Translations under genes and position numbers: made by a program
Notes under the pieces: model-generated
What the model was told of the DNA's origin: nothing
The model's input: only the letters and a program-made list of their open reading frames with translations
Database searches by the model: none
In this document: positions 17,245 through 27,976 of the stretch, one piece after another
How the letters are laid out: the number at the start of each line of letters is the position of its first letter
Position numbering within the stretch: position 1 is the first letter of the stretch
From: Caulobacter sp. 602-1
GTDB lineage: Bacteria; Pseudomonadota; Alphaproteobacteria; Caulobacterales; Caulobacteraceae
DNA length: 64,000 nt
Assembly: GCF_003931565.1 (NCBI RefSeq)
Contig: NZ_RRYI01000011.1
Span: 81,321-145,320 of the forward strand
Reading direction: 5' to 3'

Positions 17245-17384
17245 TGAACCTCGCGTGAGCGGCGCGTTCAGGTCGCGCGCCTCCCGTCAGAGGGCCGTGA
17301 ACACGGCGACGACGAGTGTAAAACGCGCGAGAAAGCCAAGCGTGGCAGGCAGGAGCCAAATTCAAGGTTCCCGCCCTGGCCATG

Positions 17385-17816
17385 TCAGCTACGCGCCTGA
17401 AGCTTGGCCAGCTCGACGGCGGCCCGAGTTTCGATTTCATTGAGGATCCCCTCCAGGTTGGGATCGTCGGTATTGTCCCGCTGTTCGCGGATGGCCCGCG
17501 TCAGACGGTCGAGGGTGTCCGACGAGATGTCGCCGTCGATCAGTCCGACCCGCACATCGCCCAGCAGGTCGAGGATATGCTCGGCGCGGCGCACCGCGCG
17601 GCGCTTGCGCTCCAGAGGATTGCCGACCGCGCTCATCGCCTGCAGGGCCAGGAGGGCGTCGACCGACCCGACGCCGGACAGACCGCCGACCGAGGCGGTG
17701 CTTGCCGCCCCGCTGGCGGCGTTCACAGACGGAAGCGAAAAGCCCGTCGACCCGCCGGCCGGCTTGGCCCGCGACGCGCCGCTCGCACCTACGCCCCCCG
17801 TGCTGGAAACCTTCAT
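17385..17816 (-). CDS. fliX: Flagellar assembly trans-acting factor FliX
   Basis: FliX couples flagellar basal-body assembly to activation of the sigma-54 activator FlbD in Caulobacter. The 143-residue product has a low-complexity Ser/Gly/Ala N-terminus (KVSSTGGVGASGASRAK). A helical C-terminal part follows, with ALLALQAMSAVGNPLERKRRA, EHILDLLGDVRVGLI and LEGILNEIETRAAVELAKLQ. The gene lies divergently upstream of flgI, as in Caulobacter crescentus. A candidate CtrA site sits 71 bases upstream of the start, which would fit an early (class II) flagellar gene. Confidence 0.92.
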   Translation of the reverse strand: MKVSSTGGVGASGASRAKPAGGSTGFSLPSVNAASGAASTASVGGLSGVGSVDALLALQAMSAVGNPLERKRRAVRRAEHILDLLGDVRVGLIDGDISSDTLDRLTRAIREQRDNTDDPNLEGILNEIETRAAVELAKLQARS

Positions 17817-17886
17817 CCGACAGCTCCAAAAAGCTCATGCGCGCGAGTCACTTATCCCGCGGTGACCCCAATATCCAACGGCGCGC

Positions 17887-17901
17887 TTGAAGTATGGTTA
17901 A
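17887..17901 (-). promoter_or_regulatory. Candidate CtrA site upstream of fliX
   Basis: The minus strand reads TTAACCATACTTCAA, that is TTAA-N7-TCAA, one base from the full CtrA consensus TTAA-N7-TTAA. Position upstream of fliX fits class II flagellar gene control by CtrA. Confidence 0.55.
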
Positions 17902-17991
17902 TGCCGGGCAGATTCTGCCGCGAGGCGCCGGGCGGACCATCGTCGAATCCGGAATCCCTTGAGTCACAACGATCTAGGCGGCGGCGAGGAA

Positions 17992-18009
17992 TTGGCCCGC
18001 TTCTGGCAT
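17992..18009 (+). promoter_or_regulatory. Candidate sigma-54 promoter of flgI
   Basis: TTGGCCCG-CTTC-TGGCA has the invariant GG (17994-17995) and GC (18006-18007) ten bases apart, as sigma-54 promoters need. The predicted transcript starts about 28 bases before the flgI ATG. Basal-body ring genes are sigma-54 dependent in Caulobacter. Confidence 0.6.
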
Positions 18010-18047
18010 GGGGCGGCGCGGGGACGGTTCCCCACGACGAGATTGCC

Positions 18048-19160
18048 ATGCCGCGTTCATTCTTTCGCACCCTGCTGACCGCCCTGGTCGCCGTCTCGGC
18101 CCTCGTAGCCGCGCCGGCGTTCGCCAAGTCGCGGATCAAGGATATCGTCGCTTTCGAAGGCGTCCGCGACAACCCGCTGGTCGGCTATGGCATCGTCGTC
18201 GGCCTGAACGGCACGGGCGACAGCCTGCGCAACGCGCCGATGACCAAGCAGAGCCTGGAAGCGATGCTGGAGCGCCAGGGCGTCAACGTCCGCGACGGCA
18301 ATCTCAACACCAAGAACACCGCCGCCGTCATGGTCACGGGCAACCTGCCGCCGTTCTCGGCCGCCGGCTCGAAGCTGGACGTGACCGTGTCGACCCTGGG
18401 CGACGCCAAGAGCCTGCTGGGCGGCACCCTGCTGGTCACCAGCCTGCAAGGCGCGGACGGCCAGACCTACGCCGTGGCGCAAGGCACGGTCCAGACCGGT
18501 TCGGTCTCGGCCGGCGGCGCTTCGGGCAGTTCGGTCACCAAGGGCGTGCCGACCGCCGGCCGCATCGCCGGCGGCGGCGTCATCGAACGCGAGATCAATT
18601 TCCAGATGGTCAGCATGGACATCATGCGCCTGACCCTGCGCAATCCGGACTTCACCACCGCGCGCCGCGTCGCCGACGCCATCAACGCCAGGTTCCCCGG
18701 CTGCGCCCAGGCCCAGAACCCCACGATCATCGCCACCCGCGCGCCGGCCGGCATGGACATGATCAGCTTCATGACCGCCATCGAGAACATGGAGGTCGAG
18801 CCCGACGGTCCCGCCAAGGTGGTGATCGACGAAGTGGCCGGCGTCATCGTCATGGGCGACGACGTCCGCATCAGCAAGGTGGCGATCGCCCAGGGCAACC
18901 TGACCATCTCGGTCCAGGAAAACCCCGCCGTCAGCCAGCCGGCGCCCTTCAGCCAAGGCCAGACGGCCGTGGTTCCGCAATCGACGGTTAACGTCGAGGA
19001 GGAAAAGGGCAAGAAACTGCTCACCCTGGGCGGCTCGCCGTCGCTCAAGAGCCTGGTCGGCGGCCTCAACGCGCTGGGCGTGACGCCCCGCGACATGATC
19101 TCGATCCTGCAGGCCGTGAAGGCCGCGGGCGCCTTGCAAGCCGACATCGAGGTGATGTGA
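18048..19160 (+). CDS. flgI: Flagellar P-ring protein FlgI
   Basis: FlgI forms the P ring around the flagellar rod in the peptidoglycan layer. The 370-residue precursor has a Sec signal peptide (PRSFFRTLLTALVAVSALVA, cleavage after APAFA). The mature protein starts SRIKDIVAFEGVRDNPLVG and contains GYGIVVGLNGTGDS, the Gln/Ser-rich middle and the C-terminal LGVTPRDMISILQAVKAAGAL, all standard for the family. The open frame reaches far upstream, but only this ATG gives the signal peptide and fits the sigma-54 promoter. It is followed by cheL with a one-base overlap. Confidence 0.97.
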   Translation: MPRSFFRTLLTALVAVSALVAAPAFAKSRIKDIVAFEGVRDNPLVGYGIVVGLNGTGDSLRNAPMTKQSLEAMLERQGVNVRDGNLNTKNTAAVMVTGNLPPFSAAGSKLDVTVSTLGDAKSLLGGTLLVTSLQGADGQTYAVAQGTVQTGSVSAGGASGSSVTKGVPTAGRIAGGGVIEREINFQMVSMDIMRLTLRNPDFTTARRVADAINARFPGCAQAQNPTIIATRAPAGMDMISFMTAIENMEVEPDGPAKVVIDEVAGVIVMGDDVRISKVAIAQGNLTISVQENPAVSQPAPFSQGQTAVVPQSTVNVEEEKGKKLLTLGGSPSLKSLVGGLNALGVTPRDMISILQAVKAAGALQADIEVM

Positions 19161-19549
19161 TGAGCACGCTGTCGACGATCTCCACCTACGTTCCGCAGTT
19201 CGGCGCGACCGCCGCCACCCTCAAGACGGCCGCCAAGGCGGTGAAGGCCGCCGCGACCACGGCCCAGGGCGCGGTTCAGGACGCCGCCAGCGCGACCAAG
19301 GAAGCGGCCCAGCGCGCCAAGATCGCCGATACGGCCAAGACCTTCGAGGCGTCCTTCATGTCCGTGATGATGCAGCAGATGTTCGAGGGCGTGAAAACCT
19401 CGGAACCGTTCGGCGGCGGCAACGGCGAGGAGATGTTCAAGTCGGTCCTGACCGACGCGATGTCGAAGGAAGTGACCAAGGCCGGCGGCATCGGCCTGGC
19501 CGCCACGATCCAGCGCGAAATGCTGAAGATGCAAGGTCTGAAGGAGTAG
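19160..19549 (+). CDS. cheL: CheL, FlgJ-like rod-binding protein
   Basis: This 129-residue protein corresponds to CheL of the Caulobacter flgI-cheL-flbY operon. The C-terminal half carries the rod-binding domain found at the N-terminus of FlgJ: TFEASFMSVMMQQMFEGVKT, then GGGNGEEMFKSVLTDAMSKE. It lacks the muramidase domain of enterobacterial FlgJ. It may chaperone rod assembly; the name comes from a chemotaxis-defective mutant. The ATG at 19160 overlaps the flgI stop (TGATG); a GTG one codon earlier is also possible. Confidence 0.87.
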   Translation: MSTLSTISTYVPQFGATAATLKTAAKAVKAAATTAQGAVQDAASATKEAAQRAKIADTAKTFEASFMSVMMQQMFEGVKTSEPFGGGNGEEMFKSVLTDAMSKEVTKAGGIGLAATIQREMLKMQGLKE

Positions 19550-19551
19550 CC

Positions 19552-20001
19552 ATGGCCATCGCCGCCGTAGACGCCGACGATCGCGTCCACCAACTGACCC
19601 TGCTGACCGAACGCCTCACGGACCTGATCGCCCTCGAGGCCTCGGCCTTCGAAAGCCACCGCCCGCACGAGGCGGCGCGATATGTCGAAGAGACGGCCAA
19701 GCTGGCCAATGTCTATCGGCATGAATCTATGCGGGTGCGCCACAACCCGGCCCTGCTCGAAAGCGCTCGCGCCGAGCTGCGTCAGCGCCTGATCCGCGCC
19801 ACCGAGGCCTTCGACGCGGTGCTCGCCCGCCAGGCGCGCGCCGTGAATGCGGCCAAGACGGTGACCGAGGGCCTGGTCCACGCCGTGGCCCAGGAGATCG
19901 CCAGCCAACGCGCCGCCCCGGCCACCACCTACGGCGCCGGCGGCATGGTCAATGACCGCCCGCAGCACGGCGCGGCCATCACCCTGAACCGCAAGGCCTA
20001 G
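19552..20001 (+). CDS. flbY: Flagellar protein FlbY
   Basis: This 149-residue, mostly helical protein is the third gene of the Caulobacter flgI operon, known there as flbY. It is rich in Ala, Arg and Glu, with long amphipathic helices (VHQLTLLTERLTDLIALEASAFES, RAELRQRLIRATEAFDAVLARQ) that resemble FlgN-type chaperones. No signal peptide or membrane segment is present, so it is cytoplasmic. It follows cheL by two bases. The stop overlaps the convergent methyltransferase stop (CTAG). The identity rests on operon order and length. Confidence 0.8.
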   Translation: MAIAAVDADDRVHQLTLLTERLTDLIALEASAFESHRPHEAARYVEETAKLANVYRHESMRVRHNPALLESARAELRQRLIRATEAFDAVLARQARAVNAAKTVTEGLVHAVAQEIASQRAAPATTYGAGGMVNDRPQHGAAITLNRKA

Positions 20002-20633
20002 AAGAACGCGAACACCCCAGCGGCCCGCGCGGCGCCATGCGGGTCGCCGTAGTCGGCCACCGGATATTCCGCCACGACGCGCAGGCGTTCGGTCGGCAGG
20101 AAGGCCCGGAACGGATCGCCGATCAGGACCACGATCCCCGCAGTCAGGCACCGCTGAAGGAAGCGCTCGACCCGTTCGGCCAGGTCCGGATCGTAGAACA
20201 GGTCTCCCACCAGCATCAGGTCGACCTCCGGCGGATCGCCGCCGGTGATATCGGACCGCGCGACCTCGACCGCCACGCCGTTGGCGGCGGCGTTCAGGCG
20301 CGTGGCGGTCACGGCGTAGGGGTCGATATCGACCGCCCTCACCTCGGCCGCGCCAGCCAGGGCGGCGGCGATGGCGACGAGGCCCGAGCCCGCGCCCAGG
20401 TCCAGCACGCTCTGGCCAGCGACGATCTCTGGATGGTCGAGGACGTGTCGCGCCAAAGCCAGGCCACCGCCCCATGGCCGCGCCCAGTAGGGCGAACCGA
20501 AGTCCGGATCGGCCTCGGCCAGGCGCGCCAGGCCGCTTCTGGGCCCCGCCCGGTGCAGACGGACCTCCGGCACGCCCGGGACGGCTTCCAGCGGCAGGCG
20601 GTCATGGATGAAGGCCTCGAGGTCGCTCGTCAT
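19998..20633 (-). CDS. ETFB-lysine/NNMT-like class I methyltransferase
   Basis: This 211-residue SAM-dependent methyltransferase has the class I fold: motif I LDLGAGSGLVAIAAALAG near residue 80, acidic VDIDPYAV, and LMLVGDLFYDPDLAERV. The PYWARPWGGGLALARHV segment before motif I resembles the protein-lysine methyltransferase group that includes the electron-transfer-flavoprotein beta methylases. The substrate is therefore probably a protein, but this is inference. The ATG overlaps the ABC-F stop (ATGA), so the two genes form an operon. Confidence 0.82.
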   Translation of the reverse strand: MTSDLEAFIHDRLPLEAVPGVPEVRLHRAGPRSGLARLAEADPDFGSPYWARPWGGGLALARHVLDHPEIVAGQSVLDLGAGSGLVAIAAALAGAAEVRAVDIDPYAVTATRLNAAANGVAVEVARSDITGGDPPEVDLMLVGDLFYDPDLAERVERFLQRCLTAGIVVLIGDPFRAFLPTERLRVVAEYPVADYGDPHGAARAAGVFAFF

Positions 20634-22219
20634 GGCTCGCGGTCCACCTTAATCGTCCTCTCGACGCCGATCGTCTCGAGAAAATCGGCGTCGTGGCTGA
20701 CCACCAGCAAGGCTCCGTCATAGCCGGACAGCGCCGTCTCGACGGCCTCGATCGAGGCGAGGTCCAGATGGTTGGTCGGCTCGTCCAGGATCAGCAGTTG
20801 CGGCGGCGTGACGGCGCAGAGCACGCAGGCCAGGGCCGCGCGGAGCCGCTCGCCGCCGCTGAGGGTTCCGGCGACCTGATGCGCCGCGGCGTTGCGGAAC
20901 AGGAACCGCGCCAGGACTGCGTGGGCGTCGTTCTGACTCGCGGTCGGGTTCAAGCGGCGGAAATTCTCCAGAATGGTCTCGTCATCGTTCAGCAGCGCCG
21001 CCCGCTGGTCCAGCAGGGCGACCGGGACCGACAGCTTCACCTCGCCCGCCGTCGGGGCCAGCACGCCGGCGGCCAGGCGGATCAGGGTCGTCTTGCCCGT
21101 TCCGTTCGGCCCGGAGATCGCCACCCGCTCGGGCCCGGCGATGCGGAACGACAATCCGTCGATCACCGGCGTTCCGTCGGGCCAGGCGAAGGTCACCGCG
21201 TCGAAGGCCAGCACGCCGCGTCCTTCCGAAAGCCCCGACGACGGCAGGTCGAAGCCCAGGGTCCGGGCGCGCTCGACGCGGGCCTCGGCCGAGACCTTGG
21301 CCTGGGCCGCCTCCGCCGCCAGCTTCTCAGCCAGCTTGCCTTCTCGCGCTCCGCTCATCTCGGCCCGCTCGGCCATCATGCCCAGCACGATTTTCGGCGT
21401 CCCGCCCCGGTCCGCGAACTTGCGGCCGGCGGCGTCCCGGCGCTCCTTGCGCTCGCGGGCCACATGCGCCTCGCGGGCGACGCGGCGCACCTCCTTCTCG
21501 GCGTGATCAAGGTCGCGCTGGGCGGCGTCCGCCTCGGCCGCCCTGCGCTCGGCATAGAGGTCCCAGCCGCCGCCATAGGACCGCGCGCCCAGCGAGGACA
21601 GCTCGACGATCCGATCCATGCCGCGCAGCAGGGCCCGGTCGTGGCTGACCACAACGGCCCCGCCGCGCCAACGGGCCAGCACCTTGGTGACAAGGGCTCG
21701 GGCCTCAGCGTCGAGATTGTTGGTCGGCTCGTCCAGCAGCAGCACGTCGGGCTGGGCCACCAGCAGCCGCGCCAGCCCCGCCCGCGTCGCCTGACCGCCC
21801 GACAACGCCGCCGCCGGTCGCTCGGGGTCGAAGCCCGTCAGGCCGACATCGGCCAGGGCCTGATCCAGCCGCGCTGGCAGTTCCCAGTCCGCTTCGGCCA
21901 GATCGGTCTCGTCGCCCTCCCCGCGCCCGATGCGCGACAGGCGATCCCAGTCCGCGCCGACGCCCAGCAGGTCGGCCAGTCGCGCCCGGGGTGAGACGTC
22001 CGGCGTCTGTTCGAGGATCGCGACGGCGCCGGCCCGCGTGATCGTCCCGCTCAGCGGCGCGCGCGTCCCCGCGACCAACGCCAGCAAGGTGCTCTTGCCG
22101 ACGCCGTTGCGCCCGACGAGACCGATCCGCTCGGCCCCGATGGAAAGGCTCAGATTTTCGAAGAGAAGCCGGCCGTCAGGCGTGGCGGCGGAAACGGCGT
22201 CCAGAGTGACGAAGGACAT
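20630..22219 (-). CDS. ABC-F family ATPase
   Basis: ABC-F proteins act on the ribosome: they have two ATP-binding domains in one chain and no membrane part. The 529-residue protein has Walker A GRNGVGKST and GPNGTGKTT, signatures ALSGGQATRAGLARLL and LSGGERLRAALA, and two LLLDEPTNNLD / LILDEPTNHLD Walker B motifs. The arginine/lysine-rich linker between them (residues ~230-300) is the P-site-reaching region. It could be a translation factor or an antibiotic-protection type. It has a weak ribosome-binding site and an overlapping upstream mini-ORF. Confidence 0.93.
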   Translation of the reverse strand: MSFVTLDAVSAATPDGRLLFENLSLSIGAERIGLVGRNGVGKSTLLALVAGTRAPLSGTITRAGAVAILEQTPDVSPRARLADLLGVGADWDRLSRIGRGEGDETDLAEADWELPARLDQALADVGLTGFDPERPAAALSGGQATRAGLARLLVAQPDVLLLDEPTNNLDAEARALVTKVLARWRGGAVVVSHDRALLRGMDRIVELSSLGARSYGGGWDLYAERRAAEADAAQRDLDHAEKEVRRVAREAHVARERKERRDAAGRKFADRGGTPKIVLGMMAERAEMSGAREGKLAEKLAAEAAQAKVSAEARVERARTLGFDLPSSGLSEGRGVLAFDAVTFAWPDGTPVIDGLSFRIAGPERVAISGPNGTGKTTLIRLAAGVLAPTAGEVKLSVPVALLDQRAALLNDDETILENFRRLNPTASQNDAHAVLARFLFRNAAAHQVAGTLSGGERLRAALACVLCAVTPPQLLILDEPTNHLDLASIEAVETALSGYDGALLVVSHDADFLETIGVERTIKVDREP

Positions 22220-22277
22220 GCGAACCCACGGTCAGGGAAACGGGAAGGACGAAGCGGTCTTCCGTCTTGCTGATCAT
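22176..22277 (-). CDS. Possible 33-residue leader peptide of the ABC-F gene
   Basis: A short frame starting MISKTEDRFVLP and ending RRFRRHA begins 58 bases before the ABC-F ATG and overlaps its first 44 bases in another frame. It has a strong GGAGG six bases before its ATG, whereas the ABC-F start has only a weak GTGGG. This layout suggests translational coupling or a leader peptide. Leader-peptide control is known for antibiotic-responsive ABC-F genes. The Arg-rich end over the ABC-F start could stall ribosomes. There is no independent evidence that it is expressed. Confidence 0.4.
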   Translation of the reverse strand: MISKTEDRFVLPVSLTVGSHVLRHSGRRFRRHA

Positions 22278-22414
22278 GAGAGCCTCCATCGACTGGGAAG
22301 GACCGGTTTCTACGCCCCGGAACGCCGGTGGGCAAGCGTGACGGGCGCCGCAAGGATCGGGTGTCGCCCCCTTCGCGATTGGCGCGACAACGCCGCCATC
22401 ACGAGGAGATCACC

Positions 22415-22879
22415 ATGGCCTACGCCGTCACCAGCCTGTCCCCCGAACCGTTCGCCGCGCTGTTCCTCCTGGACGACGAGGCCTTGGCCGCGCGGGGCGG
22501 CCGTCGCCTCATCGCCGACGCGCCCCTGGGCTTTCCCTGCCGGGTCAGCCTGGATGACGCGGAGCCGGGCGAAACCCTGATCCTGGTCAACTACGAGCAC
22601 CAGAGCGCGCCGACGCCCTTCCGCGCCAGCCACGCGATCTTCGTGCGCGAGGGGGTCGAGCCCGTCGTCATGGTCGACGAAATGCCGCCCGCCCTGCGCC
22701 GCCGGATGCTGTCCCTGCGGGCGTTCGACACGGATGGCATGATGCTCGCCGCCGATATCGTCGAAGGCAGTCAGGCTCGATCGCCGATCGAAAGGCTGTT
22801 CGAGGACCCGCGGATCGCCTATCTGCACGCCCACTACGCCAAGTGGGGTTGCTACGCGGCGCGGATAGACCGGGCCTGA
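22415..22879 (+). CDS. DUF1203 family protein
   Basis: This 154-residue cytoplasmic protein matches DUF1203. The N-terminal AYAVTSLSPEPFAALFLLDD leads to GFPCRVSLDDAEPGETLILVNYEHQ, a highly typical segment in which the Cys is usually conserved, and FRASHAIFVREGV. The C-terminus has RIAYLHAHYAKWGCYAARIDR. Function is unknown. The ATG has a good ribosome-binding site (GAGGAG); a longer frame from 22328 is Arg-rich and unlikely. It stands alone, divergent from the ABC-F gene. Confidence 0.85.
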   Translation: MAYAVTSLSPEPFAALFLLDDEALAARGGRRLIADAPLGFPCRVSLDDAEPGETLILVNYEHQSAPTPFRASHAIFVREGVEPVVMVDEMPPALRRRMLSLRAFDTDGMMLAADIVEGSQARSPIERLFEDPRIAYLHAHYAKWGCYAARIDRA

Positions 22880-22888
22880 GGCCAGGTT

Positions 22889-23050
22889 CTAGGTTGGCGC
22901 CATCTCGCGCAGGACCCAGACCAGCGAGCCGATCCCGGCGCAGAACACCATCATGTCGATGATGATCGAGCGCGGCTTGGGCGCCTTAAGGGCGTCGAAC
23001 GCGTCCTGCTTGGCGTCCAGCTTGGCGTTCCCGGCCTCTTTCTTGGCCAT
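22889..23050 (-). CDS. Small single-pass membrane protein, unknown function
   Basis: A 53-residue frame begins MAKKEAGNAKLDAKQDAFDA, with a GGAAAGAG ribosome-binding sequence upstream. The first 28 residues are highly charged and Ala/Lys-rich. Residues 29-46 (IIIDMMVFCAGIGSLVWV) form one hydrophobic segment, and a short LREMAPT tail follows. Codon third positions are strongly G/C like the neighbours. I do not recognise a family. It is convergent with the DUF1203 gene and divergent from uvrA. Confidence 0.65.
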   Translation of the reverse strand: MAKKEAGNAKLDAKQDAFDALKAPKPRSIIIDMMVFCAGIGSLVWVLREMAPT

Positions 23051-23226
23051 CGCTCTTTCCTTCGCATGGTCGAGCTTTTGCCCGAACCTGGGCCTTAGAT
23101 CATGCGTGGGCTGAAGAACCCGCTTCCAAACAGGGTTGAGGAGAGGTTGCCGCTTCAGCGCGCTTCCCGTGTCAGCCTGCTGACATTCATTGTCAGCAGA
23201 AGCGCCGCCTCACGTGCGCGACATTT

Positions 23227-23241
23227 GTTCGCATGTTGTTC
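23227..23241 (+). promoter_or_regulatory. LexA (SOS) box of uvrA
   Basis: GTTC-GCATGTT-GTTC is an exact match to the alphaproteobacterial LexA operator GTTC-N7-GTTC. It lies 79 bases before the uvrA start, so uvrA is probably SOS-induced. Confidence 0.85.
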
Positions 23242-23319
23242 TTGTGTTAATTCGCGCCTTGAGCCCTACATATAGCCGCTGCGCCGCGACCAATGTCGCG
23301 GTCCAACGTTCCGGAAAAC

Positions 23320-26229
<2,910 letters not shown>

Positions 26230-26238
26230 GAAGACAGA

Positions 26239-26275
26239 AGGCCCCGGAGATCGCTCTCCGGGGCCTTTCTTTTTT
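26239..26275 (+). terminator. Rho-independent terminator after uvrA
   Basis: GGCCCCGGAGA-TCGC-TCTCCGGGGCC is an 11-bp perfect stem with a 4-base loop, followed by TTTCTTTTTT. It begins about 10 bases past the uvrA stop. The last bases of the convergent membrane-protein gene lie in its T run. Confidence 0.95.
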
Positions 26276-27182
26276 ACCAGCCGCCGTTGGTGTCGGCGCC
26301 GGTCCGGCGATCCTTGAGTTCGCGATAGATGCTCGGCGCTGGGCCGAAGACGATCAGGGTGGTCAAGACGGTGATCAGGCCAGCGAACAGCGTCTGGACG
26401 ATCCCGGCCGGGGTGAAATAGGCCTTCAGCGAGGTGGTGTCGGCGCGCAGCATCTTGCCGGTGGCGGCCAGGTCGCCAGAGGCGATCAGGCCAACGGCCG
26501 AGACTATGGTCCAGATCAACAGCACCACGATCACGCTCATAACCGCCGCCAGCAGATAGGCGCCCAGCAGCGGCCAGAAGAGACCCTTGGTCTCGGGCAG
26601 CGACCGGAACAGGGTGATCTTGCCGGTGTCGAAGGTGACCGACGAGGCGAACGACAGGCGCACCGCCAGATAGACCATGGCGCAGAACGCGCCGACGAAG
26701 CTCAGCACGCCCAGGAACGCGCCCGTGGGCCCGCCCATCGCGCCGAGGAAGCCGGCCAGCAGCGAGCCGAAGAACATCACGCCCATAAGGACCAGGCTCA
26801 GCAGCAGCCACACGGCGCTCTGGCGCAGTTCCTGTGCGCCCAGGCGAATATAGGCCGCTGCGCTGTCGTTGTGGCGCAGCACCAGCCGGTTCAGGGCCGC
26901 GAAGATCACTCCGTTCAGGATCAGGCTGTAAGGCAGCGACCATAGCGTCAGCGGCGCCAGGCTCGACAGGTGGCGTGCGAAGGTTTCCGGGTCCGGCGTG
27001 CTCGTGTCGGCCAGGTAGTCCGCGAAGGCCTGCATCTGCACGCCGAAGAACCGGATCGCGAGCACGTTGGAGATCAACGACAGCACCGTCATGCCCACGG
27101 CCCAGATGGCCACGGTCTTCAGGTTCTCCCGCACGAGCCGGAAACCGGAGAAGGCCGCGTCGGAGGCGGAGAACTTGGACAT
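26274..27182 (-). CDS. Multi-pass membrane protein, tandem paralog 1
   Basis: This 302-residue protein is predicted to have about six hydrophobic segments and no signal for export of a large domain. It starts MSKFSASDAAFSGFRLVREN. It shares two motifs with three neighbouring genes: AAYIRLGAQELRQ near residue 115 and VRLSFASSVTF...LFRSLPETKG near residue 185. These are placed at the same relative positions in all four, so the genes are paralogs. I do not recognise a characterised family. I use the ATG with GAAGAG upstream rather than the longer frame to 27299. Confidence 0.8.
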   Translation of the reverse strand: MSKFSASDAAFSGFRLVRENLKTVAIWAVGMTVLSLISNVLAIRFFGVQMQAFADYLADTSTPDPETFARHLSSLAPLTLWSLPYSLILNGVIFAALNRLVLRHNDSAAAYIRLGAQELRQSAVWLLLSLVLMGVMFFGSLLAGFLGAMGGPTGAFLGVLSFVGAFCAMVYLAVRLSFASSVTFDTGKITLFRSLPETKGLFWPLLGAYLLAAVMSVIVVLLIWTIVSAVGLIASGDLAATGKMLRADTTSLKAYFTPAGIVQTLFAGLITVLTTLIVFGPAPSIYRELKDRRTGADTNGGW

Positions 27183-27322
27183 GTCGTGCTCTTCGAAGGA
27201 TGGACGCCCCAAGGCTAAACAGGTTCGCGCCGCTTCGACAGGGCCGAGGCCGGCTTTATTCGCGCGGGCTTGCGGCTCGTCGACAGGCGGCTCTAGCATC
27301 CGTTTAAATATGGGAGGACACC

Positions 27323-27937
27323 ATGAAGCTCTACGGCGAGGCCATGCCCGCGCCCAATCCGCGGCGCGTGCGGATCTTCCTGGCCGAGAAGGGCGTCGAG
27401 GTCCCGGAAATCCAGATCGGCCTGCGCCAGGGCGGCCACCGCAGCCCCGAGCACCTGGCGCGCAACAGCCTGGGCCAGGTGCCGGTTCTGGAGCTCGACG
27501 ACGGAACGACGATCAGCGAGACCGTCGCCATCTGCCGCTATTTCGAGGTGCTGCACCCGGACCCGCCGCTGTTCGGCGTCTCGGCGCTGGAGCAGGCGAT
27601 GGTCGAGATGTGGACCCGGCGCATCGAGCTGCGCCTGACCGTGCCGGTCGGCATGTTCTGGCGCCACGCCCATCCGTTCACGGCGCATCTGCTGAAACAG
27701 AACAGGGAGTTCGGCGAGTCGAACCGCGAGGTCGTCGAGAACATCCAGCTGTGGCTGGACCGCGAGATCGCCGATGGCCGTCCCTTCCTGACCGGCGACA
27801 CCTACACCATCGCCGACATCGCGGCGCAGACGACCTTGGATTTCGCCAACTTCACGGGCCTGTCGACGCCGGCCGAGGCCAAGCACGTCCTGGCCTGGCG
27901 CGAGCGGATGGCGGCGAGGCCCAGCGCGGGCGCTTGA
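27323..27937 (+). CDS. Glutathione S-transferase family protein
   Basis: This 204-residue protein is a cytosolic GST, which conjugates or reduces substrates with glutathione. The N-terminal thioredoxin-like domain starts MKLYGEAMPAPNPRRVRIFLAEKG and has the glutathione-contact segment LGQVPVLELDDGTTISETVAI. The C-terminal helical domain includes FLTGDTYTIADIAAQTTLDF, with the usual N-capping Thr/Asp. A strong ribosome-binding sequence (GGGAGGA) precedes the ATG. It lies between paralogs 1 and 2 of the membrane protein cluster, on the opposite strand. The substrate is unknown. Confidence 0.93.
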   Translation: MKLYGEAMPAPNPRRVRIFLAEKGVEVPEIQIGLRQGGHRSPEHLARNSLGQVPVLELDDGTTISETVAICRYFEVLHPDPPLFGVSALEQAMVEMWTRRIELRLTVPVGMFWRHAHPFTAHLLKQNREFGESNREVVENIQLWLDREIADGRPFLTGDTYTIADIAAQTTLDFANFTGLSTPAEAKHVLAWRERMAARPSAGA

Positions 27938-27976
27938 TCCGCGTCCTTCGACGAGGTTTCAGCCCCGCGAAAGGTC

